Both the position numbers and the translations under genes were made by a program. The notes under the pieces were generated by a model that ran no database searches, had not been told where the DNA came from, and saw only the letters and a list, made by a program, of their open reading frames with translations. 6,295 bases of DNA from Hyphomicrobium sp. (lineage in GTDB: Bacteria; Pseudomonadota; Alphaproteobacteria; Rhizobiales; Hyphomicrobiaceae), in the NCBI GenBank assembly GCA_030598645.1, contig JAUVPN010000169.1:1-6295 (forward strand). The letters run 5' to 3'. Numbering within the stretch: position 1 is the stretch's first letter; every line of letters begins with the position of its first letter. This document shows positions 1 to 6,295 of this stretch, one piece after another.

Positions 1-137
1 AAACTGTTGGCTCTGATCGCTTGATGCGCTTCTGGGAACGCGATATACGAAATTTAGTTGAGGCCGGTCGGCGATGTCGCTTGGGTAACTGCCACGCTCC
101 CAGGCGCAGCGTCCCGGCCTCCATCTTTTATCAACAC
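1..137. other. Edge segment downstream of hemB, no confident gene
   Basis: No gene is called with confidence here. On the minus strand, two frames stay open to the window edge. One could begin at an ATG at 122-124, just after the hemB stop, and would give a short, very basic peptide (begins MEAGTLRLGAWQLPK). It has no visible Shine-Dalgarno sequence and I recognise no family. The other frame has no ATG, GTG or TTG start. A plus-strand open frame that starts here runs antisense through the end of hemB and looks like a shadow. The segment also carries inverted repeats, listed separately. Confidence 0.5.
60..121. repeat. Nested inverted repeats after the hemB stop
   Basis: An 8-base perfect inverted repeat, GAGGCCGG (60-67) and CCGGCCTC (114-121), encloses 46 bases. 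Inside are ACGCT (94-98) paired with AGCGT (108-112) over a 9-base loop, and GCGA (71-74) paired with TCGC (77-80). Read on the plus strand the outer arm is followed by CATCTTTTATC; on the minus strand by AACTAAATTTC. It could be a bidirectional terminator or a small structured RNA. It is not a tRNA: no TTCRA-type T-loop is present. Which role applies is inference. Confidence 0.35.
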
Positions 138-1321
<1,184 letters not shown>

Positions 1322-2407
1322 TTAGTCGCAAATCCTTTTGTATTTTCTTTTGGCCATGTCCACGTGGAAATGGTTGCGGTGGGCCTTGTTGGCCTCTGGG
1401 CCCAGTGTCGTACCGAAGATTCGGCACGCGGCCGCGTGCGCTGCACGCAAGAATTGCGCGTTAGGGGTGGAAGCCCTCAAGGACTGTTCTTCCATGCTTA
1501 GGGCCGCGACCTTGGCAGCGCGTTCGGCTTTACGTGCCAATACAGGATCCACGGAGCCGGCGAGCCGTACAACCGCTAAGTTGTAATTGGCGTAGCTCGG
1601 CCCCGCAACCTTGTTGCTCGTAGGGTTCCTTTTAGTTTTCGGGGCCGCTGCCACCCGCGACGTAGCATCCTTCGCCGCTGCCGCCTCGGCGGTGACATCG
1701 CGTCTCGTTGATCCCCAATTGTCGAGCAAGTAGGCCGTTTGCCCTTTGTCGGTAACGAAGCCACGGATATCGAGCGCATTGGCATAGGCGTGCTCGCTGA
1801 GCCTGTTTCTAACGCGCCCCAGAGATTTCCTGCACGAGTAGTCGCTCATAACCGCGACCTTGATGACGCTTGCGTTGAGATGCTTCCTCGCAAGGGGTTG
1901 CACGCGATCAACGATCCATGTGTTGAGTGCGGCGACCATTTCGCAATTTACTAGTGCCGGCGGCACGAACGCGACCTGCGCGCCTTTGCCGAGACTAACG
2001 AGCCGGACTGGCGCTGGCGTGCCGCACTCGTGCTCTTTAATGGGTGGCTGTGGAATAACGACCGCATTGACGTTCTTTAGCAACACGGCGCAGCGGGATT
2101 TGGCGGCGGCAATCTCTTCGGATTGCCAGATATCGACTACTGCTTCTGCGCCCTTGGCAGGTATGCTGCTTCGATCCTTACGCCTAGGCAATGGGGGAAG
2201 GGGCCCACGATCGAGGGCGTTATCTTGAGCTCTTTTCGCGGAGCGGCTCGTGCGGCGGCGCTGGTCCGACTGCTTGCCAGCGGCGGTGCCGGTAACTGCT
2301 GACCAGATCGCAAGCGCATCGTCGATTGGATCAGCAATCGCATTTTGCTCGCATGCCCAGTAAATTGAACCAAACACAATCGCAAGCCCTACCCCCATTC
2401 GCGGCAT
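1322..2407 (-). CDS. Secreted extensin-like protein, LAS-type peptidase motifs
   Basis: A 361-residue member of the extensin-like C-terminal family found in many alphaproteobacteria. The N-terminus has a hydrophobic stretch (residues 5-18) and a possible signal peptidase I site after Ala25 (AIA), so export to the periplasm is likely. A basic, proline-containing linker (about 45-85) precedes the domain. The domain shows ECGTPAPVRL (126-136), FVPPALVNCEM (147-157), SEHAYANALDI (204-214) and LGPEANKAHRNHFHVD (335-350). The His206/Asp213 pair (HxxxxxxD) plus His346-x-His348 match the zinc-ligand pattern of LAS metallopeptidases, which cleave peptidoglycan peptides. Peptidase activity is inferred, not shown. 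Cysteines 106, 128, 155, 192, 328 and 360 could form disulfides. About 88 residues, rich in Ala, Arg and Lys, separate DNWG (229-232) from the last motif, longer than I expect for the family. The start is supported by GAGGGG (2417-2422, minus strand) nine bases upstream and by an in-frame TGA immediately before it. Confidence 0.9.
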   Translation of the reverse strand: MPRMGVGLAIVFGSIYWACEQNAIADPIDDALAIWSAVTGTAAGKQSDQRRRTSRSAKRAQDNALDRGPLPPLPRRKDRSSIPAKGAEAVVDIWQSEEIAAAKSRCAVLLKNVNAVVIPQPPIKEHECGTPAPVRLVSLGKGAQVAFVPPALVNCEMVAALNTWIVDRVQPLARKHLNASVIKVAVMSDYSCRKSLGRVRNRLSEHAYANALDIRGFVTDKGQTAYLLDNWGSTRRDVTAEAAAAKDATSRVAAAPKTKRNPTSNKVAGPSYANYNLAVVRLAGSVDPVLARKAERAAKVAALSMEEQSLRASTPNAQFLRAAHAAACRIFGTTLGPEANKAHRNHFHVDMAKRKYKRICD

Positions 2408-2574
2408 TGTTCACATCCCCTCGATGTAGCTGAGCGTTGTAGTATCGGGCTGGATTGGGGCGCTTTGGCGGTGGAATTGTTAGAGTGAGTTTGCGCACGG
2501 AGCACCCCAGTGTATAGCTCAATTTCGCCCGATTGATGGTTTGGCCGACCGGTCCACTGCACTAGGGAGATGGT
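2408..2574. promoter_or_regulatory. Divergent intergenic region, extensin-like gene and hydrolase
   Basis: These 167 bases must hold the start signals of two divergent genes. For the plus-strand hydrolase there is a candidate sigma-70-type promoter: TTGCGC (2491-2496), a 16-base spacer, then TATAGC (2513-2518), about 57 bases before the start codon. AGGGAGA (2564-2570) is its ribosome binding site. For the minus-strand gene only a weak -10-like GATACT is visible near 2432-2437, with no matching -35. No clear operator dyad was found. Confidence 0.35.
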
Positions 2575-3690
2575 GTGCAACATAACGTTGAAAGCGCAAA
2601 CAAGCAGGCAACAGAGGTTGCCAGTGACCTCGCCATCGAGCCGCAAGGCTCGCTGGCAATTATTACGCTTAATCGTCCCCGAGCATTGAACGCTCTGAAC
2701 ACGGTGATGCGCGCGAAACTCACGGAAGCCTATCCGAGCTTTGCGCGCAATCCGCAGATCTACGCATGCGTCATTCAGTCGGCGTGCCCCAAAATGTTTT
2801 CGGCCGGCGGAGATGTGCGCGAGCTGATTAAATGGAAACGCGAGCAACCCGAACAAGCGCGGCAAGCCTTTGCCAATGAGTACAGTCTCAACTGGCTGCA
2901 TGAGTGCTTTTCCAAACCTACCATCTCACTCATTGACGGGCCCGTCATGGGCTCAGGCGTTGGTATCACGGCCTATGGAACGCATCGTGTCGCGGGCGAA
3001 GAATACCGTTTCGCCATGCCCGAAACGGCTATCGGATTGTTCCCCGATGTCGGAACTGCCTATGCGCTCGCACAATTATCGAATGACATTGGCATGTATC
3101 TGGGGTTGACTGGGCGTGCGATCAGCGCTGCCGATGCGTACGCCCTTGGCCTTGTAACTCACTGCATTCCCGCTGCACGGTTTGAGGAGATCAAGACCTC
3201 ACTCATTGATACCTGGCCAGTCGATCCTTTGCTCGACGAACGCCATGTCGAACCAGGTCCAGGCGAGCTTGAGCCGTTTGTGAACCACATCGCCCGCTCT
3301 TTCTCCGCGCCAAGCGTTGAAGAGATTATTGAACGGCTGGATGCGGTGCAGAGTAAGGACCGCGATTGGGCGCAGGGCGTTATTGCGGATCTAAAGAATC
3401 GTTCGCCGTTATCACTCAAGGTGACATACAGGCATATCCGCGGAGCACGCGAACTCGACCTTCGTCAGACGCTACAACTCGATTATCGGCTTGCTTGCCG
3501 CTTTCTTGATAGTCATGATTTCGAGGAAGGCGTTCGGGCTGCTTTAATTGACAAGGATGGCAAGCCGCGCTGGCAGCCCAGTCGGCTTGAGGACGTCGGA
3601 TCAGCCATGGTCGACGAGATATTTTTGCCAATGGGTTCTGGAGAGCTCGTCTTACCGACACGTGAGCGGATGCAAGCCGCACGAGTTTAG
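2575..3690 (+). CDS. 3-hydroxyisobutyryl-CoA hydrolase-like (enoyl-CoA hydratase/isomerase family)
   Basis: A 371-residue crotonase-fold protein whose full-length pattern fits 3-hydroxyisobutyryl-CoA hydrolase (HIBCH type), which releases 3-hydroxyisobutyrate from its CoA ester in valine breakdown in the cytoplasm. LNRPRALNALN is at 32-42. FSAGGDVREL (75-84) and PVMGSGVGI (123-131) form the oxyanion hole. MPETAIGLFPDVG (148-160) contains Glu150 and Asp158, the positions used as catalytic acids in this subgroup. The C-terminal part with HDFEEGVRA (314-322), IDKD (325-328) and PRW separates HIBCH-type proteins from plain enoyl-CoA hydratases of about 260 residues. The start is a GTG chosen because AGGGAGA ends four bases upstream; the next in-frame ATG is at codon 45, inside the domain. 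No other valine-pathway gene is in view and the gene appears to be transcribed alone. A related acyl-CoA hydrolase activity is possible. No terminator is evident after the stop. Confidence 0.9.
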   Translation: MQHNVESANKQATEVASDLAIEPQGSLAIITLNRPRALNALNTVMRAKLTEAYPSFARNPQIYACVIQSACPKMFSAGGDVRELIKWKREQPEQARQAFANEYSLNWLHECFSKPTISLIDGPVMGSGVGITAYGTHRVAGEEYRFAMPETAIGLFPDVGTAYALAQLSNDIGMYLGLTGRAISAADAYALGLVTHCIPAARFEEIKTSLIDTWPVDPLLDERHVEPGPGELEPFVNHIARSFSAPSVEEIIERLDAVQSKDRDWAQGVIADLKNRSPLSLKVTYRHIRGARELDLRQTLQLDYRLACRFLDSHDFEEGVRAALIDKDGKPRWQPSRLEDVGSAMVDEIFLPMGSGELVLPTRERMQAARV

Positions 3691-3880
3691 ATTCCCCCCC
3701 AAATTGGTAGATACAAAAGTCAGCAAGTCACAAAAACACCATTGAATATTAATAGAACCTTCCCGAGCACCCCCCATTACTATTCTTTTACTATGTGTAT
3801 TTAGGTAACTTTTAGCTTCATGCCTTATCCATTGAGACAACCCGGAACAACCGGGAAGCGTCAAACAGGATGAGGTAGTT
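3691..3880 (+). promoter_or_regulatory. AT-rich upstream region of ldtR
   Basis: This 190-base gap is clearly more AT-rich than the flanking genes, as expected of a promoter region. It begins with a run of seven C (about 3693-3699) and has a second C-run (3771-3776). Between 3740 and 3820 lie AT-rich stretches such as TTGAATATTAATAG and TATTCTTTTACTATG, but no -35/-10 pair fits well enough to call. AGGATGAGG (3867-3875) is a good ribosome binding site five bases before the ldtR ATG. A symmetric element at 3832-3864 is listed separately. Confidence 0.45.
3832..3864. repeat. Extended dyad in the ldtR leader (candidate operator or hairpin)
   Basis: The arms are exactly symmetric about position 3848: TTGA (3832-3835), five bases, CCCGG (3841-3845), five bases (AACAA), CCGGG (3851-3855), five bases, TCAA (3861-3864). 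It ends 16 bases before the ldtR start. As DNA it could be an operator for a dimeric regulator, with LdtR itself the obvious candidate, since MarR proteins commonly bind dyads near their own promoters. As RNA the inner arms would form a short GC hairpin with an AACAA loop. Both roles are inference. Confidence 0.45.
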
Positions 3881-4390
3881 ATGAGTGTTGTGCTCAAAGT
3901 GGCACGCCAAAGCGCGCCGACTCAGGATCAATCAATCACCTCCGAATACCTACAATCCCTGAGGCTCATTGAGCGGCTGCACCGTCTGCTGCTCGATGTC
4001 ATCAAGGACGAATTTGATCGGAACGGTGGGGGCGACCTCAACAGCGTCCAGGCGCTGCTTCTCTACAATATTGGTGAGAGCGAGCTCACGGCCGGCGAGC
4101 TTAAGACGCGTGGCTACTACCTTGGCTCGAATGTGTCCTACAACCTGAAGAAGCTCGTCGACATGGGCTACCTTCACTACAAGCGTTCGGAGACTGACCG
4201 CCGTAGTGTGCGCGTTAGCCTCACAGAGAAGGGTCAAGAAGCCTGCGCGGTCATAAGAAAGCTCTATCATCGTCAGCTAAGCTCCGTGCAAAGCGTTGGC
4301 GAAGTGAGCCAAGAGGATTTCAGCCGGCTCAACAAGTCACTTTTCAGGTTGGAGCGCTTCTGGTCCGATCAGATTCGCTACCGTCTCTAG
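3881..4390 (+). CDS. ldtR: MarR-family transcriptional regulator LdtR
   Basis: A 169-residue winged-helix regulator closely resembling LdtR of Candidatus Liberibacter asiaticus and Sinorhizobium meliloti. Visible elements are an N-terminal dimerisation helix (about 22-46, SEYLQSLRLIERLHRLLLD), the domain entry LNSVQALLLYNIG (53-65), LTAGEL (69-74), a recognition-helix region around YYLGSNVSYNLKKLVDMGYL (79-98), the wing DRRSVRVSLTEKG (106-118) and a C-terminal helical segment. The Liberibacter protein is described as an activator of the adjacent L,D-transpeptidase gene ldtP, affecting osmotic tolerance and cell shape, and as responsive to small phenolic ligands. The same neighbour follows here, 325 bases downstream. 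AGGATGAGG supports the ATG. The long gap to ldtP, with a strong hairpin after the ldtR stop, suggests separate transcripts. The family assignment is firm; the specific regulon is inferred from the neighbour and the relatives. Confidence 0.92.
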   Translation: MSVVLKVARQSAPTQDQSITSEYLQSLRLIERLHRLLLDVIKDEFDRNGGGDLNSVQALLLYNIGESELTAGELKTRGYYLGSNVSYNLKKLVDMGYLHYKRSETDRRSVRVSLTEKGQEACAVIRKLYHRQLSSVQSVGEVSQEDFSRLNKSLFRLERFWSDQIRYRL

Positions 4391-4420
4391 TACGTCTGTG
4401 CTCTTCAAAGCTTAATTGAG

Positions 4421-4449
4421 ATGGGGCTGCAGCTTCTGCTGCGGCCCAT
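4421..4449 (+). terminator. Strong hairpin after ldtR, probable terminator
   Basis: ATGGGGCTGCAGC (4421-4433) pairs with GCTGCGGCCCAT (4438-4449) across a TTCT loop. The stem has 12 pairs, one of them a G-T(U) wobble, with a single bulged G at 4426. It begins 30 bases after the ldtR stop. The following TTCGTATG is only mildly T-rich, so termination may be partial or assisted. An attenuator role before ldtP is an alternative. Confidence 0.5.
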
Positions 4450-4479
4450 TTCGTATGCTCAATTTGTGGCCCTTCGGCA

Positions 4480-4496
4480 CCAGGAAGGCTTCCAGG
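4480..4496. repeat. 17-bp dyad upstream of ldtP
   Basis: CCAGGAAGGCTTCCAGG is symmetric about position 4488: CC-A-GGAAG-G-CTTCC-A-GG, with 14 of the 16 flanking positions matched. The centre is too tight for an RNA hairpin, so a protein-binding operator is likelier than a terminator. It lies about 228 bases before the ldtP ATG. A MarR-type operator is possible, but its sequence does not resemble the dyad in front of ldtR. Confidence 0.3.
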
Positions 4497-4500
4497 CCAA

Positions 4501-4524
4501 AAGACGGCGCGTCTTAGTCTTTTC
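4501..4524 (+). terminator. Second, weaker terminator-like hairpin
   Basis: AAGACG (4501-4506) and CGTCTT (4510-4515) form a perfect 6-bp stem over a GCG loop, followed by AGTCTTTTC. The short stem with T-rich tail resembles a weak intrinsic terminator. Together with the hairpin at 4421-4449 it would insulate ldtP from ldtR, or act in the ldtP leader if transcription starts upstream. Confidence 0.3.
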
Positions 4525-4586
4525 ATCATGGCTTGAATAGCTGAATGTCTGCGCTTGGTGTGCCGCAAAGCGAATCGGAGGTAATG

Positions 4587-4679
4587 ATGTCACACGGGCA
4601 GCGGCAAAGGTGCGGCGCACGTCTGGCGTCAACGCGAGTGCCGGCGGTCAGACGGACGAGCCATGATATTTTGTACTAG
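4587..4679 (+). CDS. Possible 30-residue leader peptide or small protein before ldtP
   Basis: This ORF starts at the second of two adjacent ATGs (4584 and 4587) and ends with TAG at 4677-4679. GGAGG (4577-4581) lies five bases before the second ATG, which makes it the best-matched ribosome binding site in the gap. The peptide begins MSHGQRQRCGARLAS and ends SHDILY; it is strongly basic, has no membrane segment and matches no family I know. It stops 36 bases before the preferred ldtP ATG, a layout compatible with a regulatory upstream ORF or translational coupling. It may also be a chance ORF. Confidence 0.3.
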   Translation: MSHGQRQRCGARLASTRVPAVRRTSHDILY

Positions 4680-4715
4680 GGCGTGAACTCTGGAAGAAAA
4701 TTGGGGGGTAACGCT

Positions 4716-5999
4716 ATGATCTCAGTTCGCGCAGTTCGTCGTTCTTGCGTCTCGGGGAGGGGGACGGCGATACTTGCGGGGCTCGCTGGCATTGTCGCTG
4801 CAACCTCATTCGCAGCCGCCCAAGGTCTGCAATTTGGGCCGACGGGTGCTGGCCCCGGACAGAGCAATTCTTACGATCGAAGCTTCATCAAGAAGTGGCA
4901 GGCGAACCCGCCTAAGGGGTACCCGACACTATCCAAGGCGAACATTGCGCCAACCAAGGTCGCCATCAAACGCTATAAGTCGATCGTTAAGAGCGGTGGC
5001 TTTACCGCTGTGCCCAATGTTGAGATGGAACCTGGCATTTCCGATCCTGCAGTACCAGCACTGCGCGATCGATTGCGTGCCTCTGGGGATCTGAAACAAG
5101 AGACGAGTTACCCAGACTATTATGGTAGCGCGCTGGAGGTGGCAGTGAAACGCTTTCAGGCGTCGAACGGCTTGGCACCGACCGGTGTCGTCGATAAGCG
5201 CACGCTGGCGGCGCTTAATGTTCCCGCCAGAGTGCGTTTGAAGCAGCTGCAGACTAATCTCAAGCGCCTGTCGGGACTTTCGCGCACCGTTGGCAAAAGA
5301 TACGTTCTTGTTAACATTCCTGCAGCACAGATCGAGGTCGTTGAACGTAATCAGGTCGTTTCCCGCCACTCAGGTGTCGTTGGCAAGATTGAACGGCAGA
5401 CACCTCAACTGCGCTCAACCATCACCGAGCTCAATTTCAATCCCATCTGGAGACTGCCCCCAACAGTGATCAAAGAGGACCTGATTCCCACGGGTCGGCG
5501 AATGCAAAAGCAGGGAAAAAGCGTACTCTTAAAGTATGGTATAGATGCCTACGATGGCAGGGGCCGCAAACTGGCGCCTGAGAAAATCAATTGGAACTCA
5601 TCTCAGCCGTTTTCGCTTTCCTATCGGCAGAAACCCGGAAAGGACAATCCGCTTGGGTTCCTGAAAATAAACTTTGCAAATTCACAGTCAGTGTACATGC
5701 ACGATACCCCGAGGGAGTCCCTGTTTGGCAGCAACTTCCGTGCAGCTAGCTCAGGCTGCGTGCGAGTGCAAAACATCGAGCAGCTGGCTTTCTGGCTGCT
5801 CAAGGGGCAAACCACTTGGAAGGATTACCACATCGAGCGTATTAAAGAGTCGGGGAAGCGTAAGAATGTGCGCCTACGTCGTCCCGTGCGGCTCTATTTC
5901 GCTTACGTGACCGCATGGGCTACCCAGGACGGGATTGTGCAATTCCGGCGGGATATTTACCTCAAAGACGGTGTTGGCGACGTTGCCGCAGCCTATTAG
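4716..5999 (+). CDS. ldtP: L,D-transpeptidase, YcbB-like (LdtP)
   Basis: A 427-residue exported enzyme of the YkuD fold that makes or remodels L,D-crosslinks in peptidoglycan, or attaches proteins to it, in the periplasm. A signal peptide has Arg8-Arg9, a hydrophobic core (about 18-34) and likely cleavage after AAA at 33-35. A peptidoglycan-binding helical domain (about 108-168) includes VAVKRFQASNGLAPTGVVD. The catalytic domain (about 195-362) includes NFNPIWRLPPTVIKEDLIP, YMHDTP with His329, and FRAASSGCVRV with Cys348 and Arg350. The Ser-Ser-Gly-Cys form, rather than Ser-His-Gly-Cys, is usual in the YcbB/LdtD group. The ATG at 4716 is preferred because GGGGGG (4703-4708) sits seven bases upstream and the signal peptide starts cleanly; a GTG at 4683 would add 11 residues. 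The gene follows ldtR, its likely regulator. It is complete, shorter than the roughly 600-residue Escherichia coli YcbB, and with no visible defect. Confidence 0.95.
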   Translation: MISVRAVRRSCVSGRGTAILAGLAGIVAATSFAAAQGLQFGPTGAGPGQSNSYDRSFIKKWQANPPKGYPTLSKANIAPTKVAIKRYKSIVKSGGFTAVPNVEMEPGISDPAVPALRDRLRASGDLKQETSYPDYYGSALEVAVKRFQASNGLAPTGVVDKRTLAALNVPARVRLKQLQTNLKRLSGLSRTVGKRYVLVNIPAAQIEVVERNQVVSRHSGVVGKIERQTPQLRSTITELNFNPIWRLPPTVIKEDLIPTGRRMQKQGKSVLLKYGIDAYDGRGRKLAPEKINWNSSQPFSLSYRQKPGKDNPLGFLKINFANSQSVYMHDTPRESLFGSNFRAASSGCVRVQNIEQLAFWLLKGQTTWKDYHIERIKESGKRKNVRLRRPVRLYFAYVTAWATQDGIVQFRRDIYLKDGVGDVAAAY

Positions 6000-6208
6000 G
6001 AACACAATTTCGAGTTGATCCGGGTCAAAGGTCCTTTAAAACGCCAACGTTAAGGTTCACCGTTGCTTCATTCCGCAGCGTTTTATTGTTGGCGGCGGGC
6101 TCGTGCATTCGGACGGTCGCGGCGCGACATTAGATAACCTTGCTCGCACGCCTTTGTGGGGCGATGCTAAGAGAAAAGTACGGTCGGCAGTGGAGTGAAG
6201 TACGCTTA
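6000..6208 (+). promoter_or_regulatory. ldtP-hemA intergenic and hemA promoter region
   Basis: This 209-base gap should hold the end of the ldtP transcript and the hemA promoter. An FNR/FixK-type site lies at 6015-6028. Small dyads are AAAGGTCCTTT (6027-6037), overlapping that site, and GTCGC-GGC-GCGAC (6116-6128), a weak hairpin that could end the ldtP transcript. Weak promoter-like pairs are TTCGGA/TAGATA (6108-6113 and 6131-6136) and TTGCTC/GATGCT (6140-6145 and 6163-6168), each with 17-base spacers and only three of six matches per box. GGAGTGAAG (6192-6200) is the hemA ribosome binding site, eight bases before its ATG. Confidence 0.4.
6015..6028 (+). promoter_or_regulatory. FNR/FixK-type binding site upstream of hemA
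   Basis: TTGATCCGGGTCAA fits TTGA-N6-TCAA exactly and differs from the stricter TTGAT-N4-ATCAA at one base. FNR-family activators (FnrL, FixK) bind this dyad under low oxygen in alphaproteobacteria and are known to act on hemA in some of them, for example Rhodobacter. If it worked as a class II activator site centred at -41.5, transcription would begin near 6063, with TAAGGT at 6051-6056 as a poor -10. The match is seen directly; activity is inferred. Confidence 0.5.
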
Positions 6209-6295
6209 ATGGATTACGCGCTAAAGTTTAGGGCCGCACTCAAGGCCGTCCATCGTGAAGGGCGATATCGTGTTTTCGCGGACCTGAAGCGTCGC
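6209..6295 (+). CDS. hemA: 5-aminolevulinate synthase, N-terminal fragment
   Basis: This is the first 29 codons of a gene cut off by the window edge. The product begins MDYALKFRAALKAVH and continues HREGRYRVFADLKRR, the characteristic N-terminus of alphaproteobacterial 5-aminolevulinate synthase. That enzyme uses pyridoxal phosphate to condense glycine with succinyl-CoA, the first step of the C4 (Shemin) route to haem, in the cytoplasm. The ATG is supported by GGAGTGAAG just upstream. The catalytic parts lie beyond the window, so completeness cannot be judged. The related 2-amino-3-ketobutyrate CoA ligase usually lacks the RYRVFADL signature. Its product is the substrate of HemB, encoded at the other end of the window on the opposite strand. 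Confidence 0.87.
   Translation, partial: MDYALKFRAALKAVHREGRYRVFADLKRR

Larger units (their letters stand above)
4391..4715 (+). other. Structured ldtR-ldtP intergenic region
   Basis: A 325-base gap between regulator and target. In order it holds a 12-bp hairpin (4421-4449), a 17-bp dyad (4480-4496), a 6-bp hairpin followed by a T-rich stretch (4501-4524), a 30-codon ORF behind GGAGGT (4587-4679) and the ldtP ribosome binding site (4703-4708). I cannot assign a -35/-10 pair for ldtP with any confidence. A minus-strand open frame over this interval carries no recognisable domain and is treated as chance. Confidence 0.5.

Noticed and set aside
60..121. Possible tRNA, from an 8-bp outer stem with inner hairpins.
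   Set aside because: There is no T-loop motif, no proper anticodon arm and the arm spacing does not fit a tRNA.
2389..2901. Minus-strand ORF of 170 codons across the divergent promoter and the hydrolase start.
   Set aside because: It overlaps the clearly coding HIBCH-type gene in antisense, lacks known motifs and would occupy the divergent promoter region.
3691..3780. C-runs after the hydrolase stop as a sign of a frameshift in its C-terminus.
   Set aside because: The hydrolase already contains the full HIBCH C-terminal signature before its stop, so the runs lie in true intergenic DNA.
4344..4568. Minus-strand ORF of 74 codons in the ldtR-ldtP gap.
   Set aside because: It overlaps the ldtR end, spans both hairpins, has no evident ribosome binding site or family resemblance, and is better explained as regulatory DNA.
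4929..5369. Minus-strand ORF of 146 codons inside ldtP.
   Set aside because: It is a shadow of ldtP, whose plus frame carries a signal peptide, binding domain and catalytic motif.
5750..5770. Loss of the catalytic histidine in the transpeptidase Ser-His-Gly-Cys motif.
   Set aside because: The Ser-Ser-Gly-Cys form is normal in YcbB-like enzymes, and the upstream HDTP histidine is present, so this is not a defect.
5915..6133. Plus-strand ORF of 72 codons across the ldtP end and the hemA upstream region.
   Set aside because: It starts inside ldtP in another frame, has no ribosome binding site of note and covers the FNR/FixK-type site; no family is recognisable.

Overview
The window reads as chromosomal DNA of an alphaproteobacterium, most likely of the order Hyphomicrobiales (Rhizobiales). 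Four things point there: a C4-pathway hemA start, a HemB with the aspartate-rich (non-zinc-cysteine) metal loop, an extensin-like protein of the rhizobial type, and the pair of a MarR-family regulator and an L,D-transpeptidase known as ldtR/ldtP in Liberibacter and Sinorhizobium. The genus cannot be named from the sequence. I see no transposase, integrase, phage gene, CRISPR array, tRNA or rRNA, and the genes look like core, vertically inherited ones.

Layout, left to right. 1-137: non-coding or unassigned edge sequence with nested inverted repeats. 138-1229 (-): hemB, porphobilinogen synthase. 1322-2407 (-): a secreted extensin-like protein with LAS-type metallopeptidase motifs, upstream of hemB on the same strand. 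2408-2574: divergent promoter region. 2575-3690 (+): 3-hydroxyisobutyryl-CoA hydrolase-like protein (valine breakdown). 3691-3880: AT-rich regulatory region. 3881-4390 (+): ldtR. 4391-4715: a 325-bp gap with a strong hairpin, a 17-bp dyad, a second hairpin and a 30-codon ORF behind a consensus ribosome binding site. 4716-5999 (+): ldtP. 6000-6208: intergenic region with an FNR/FixK-type site. 6209-end (+): the first 29 codons of hemA, 5-aminolevulinate synthase, cut by the window edge.

Functionally there are two themes. HemA and HemB are the first two enzymes of haem/tetrapyrrole synthesis, and they lie on opposite strands at the two ends of the window. Between them sit cell-envelope genes (the extensin-like protein, LdtR, LdtP) and one catabolic enzyme. 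The most interesting signals are regulatory: a TTGATCCGGGTCAA site upstream of hemA, whose left part recurs almost exactly just upstream of hemB; an extended dyad in the ldtR leader; and the structured, possibly translated leader of ldtP. I did not find a wholly novel multi-gene system here.
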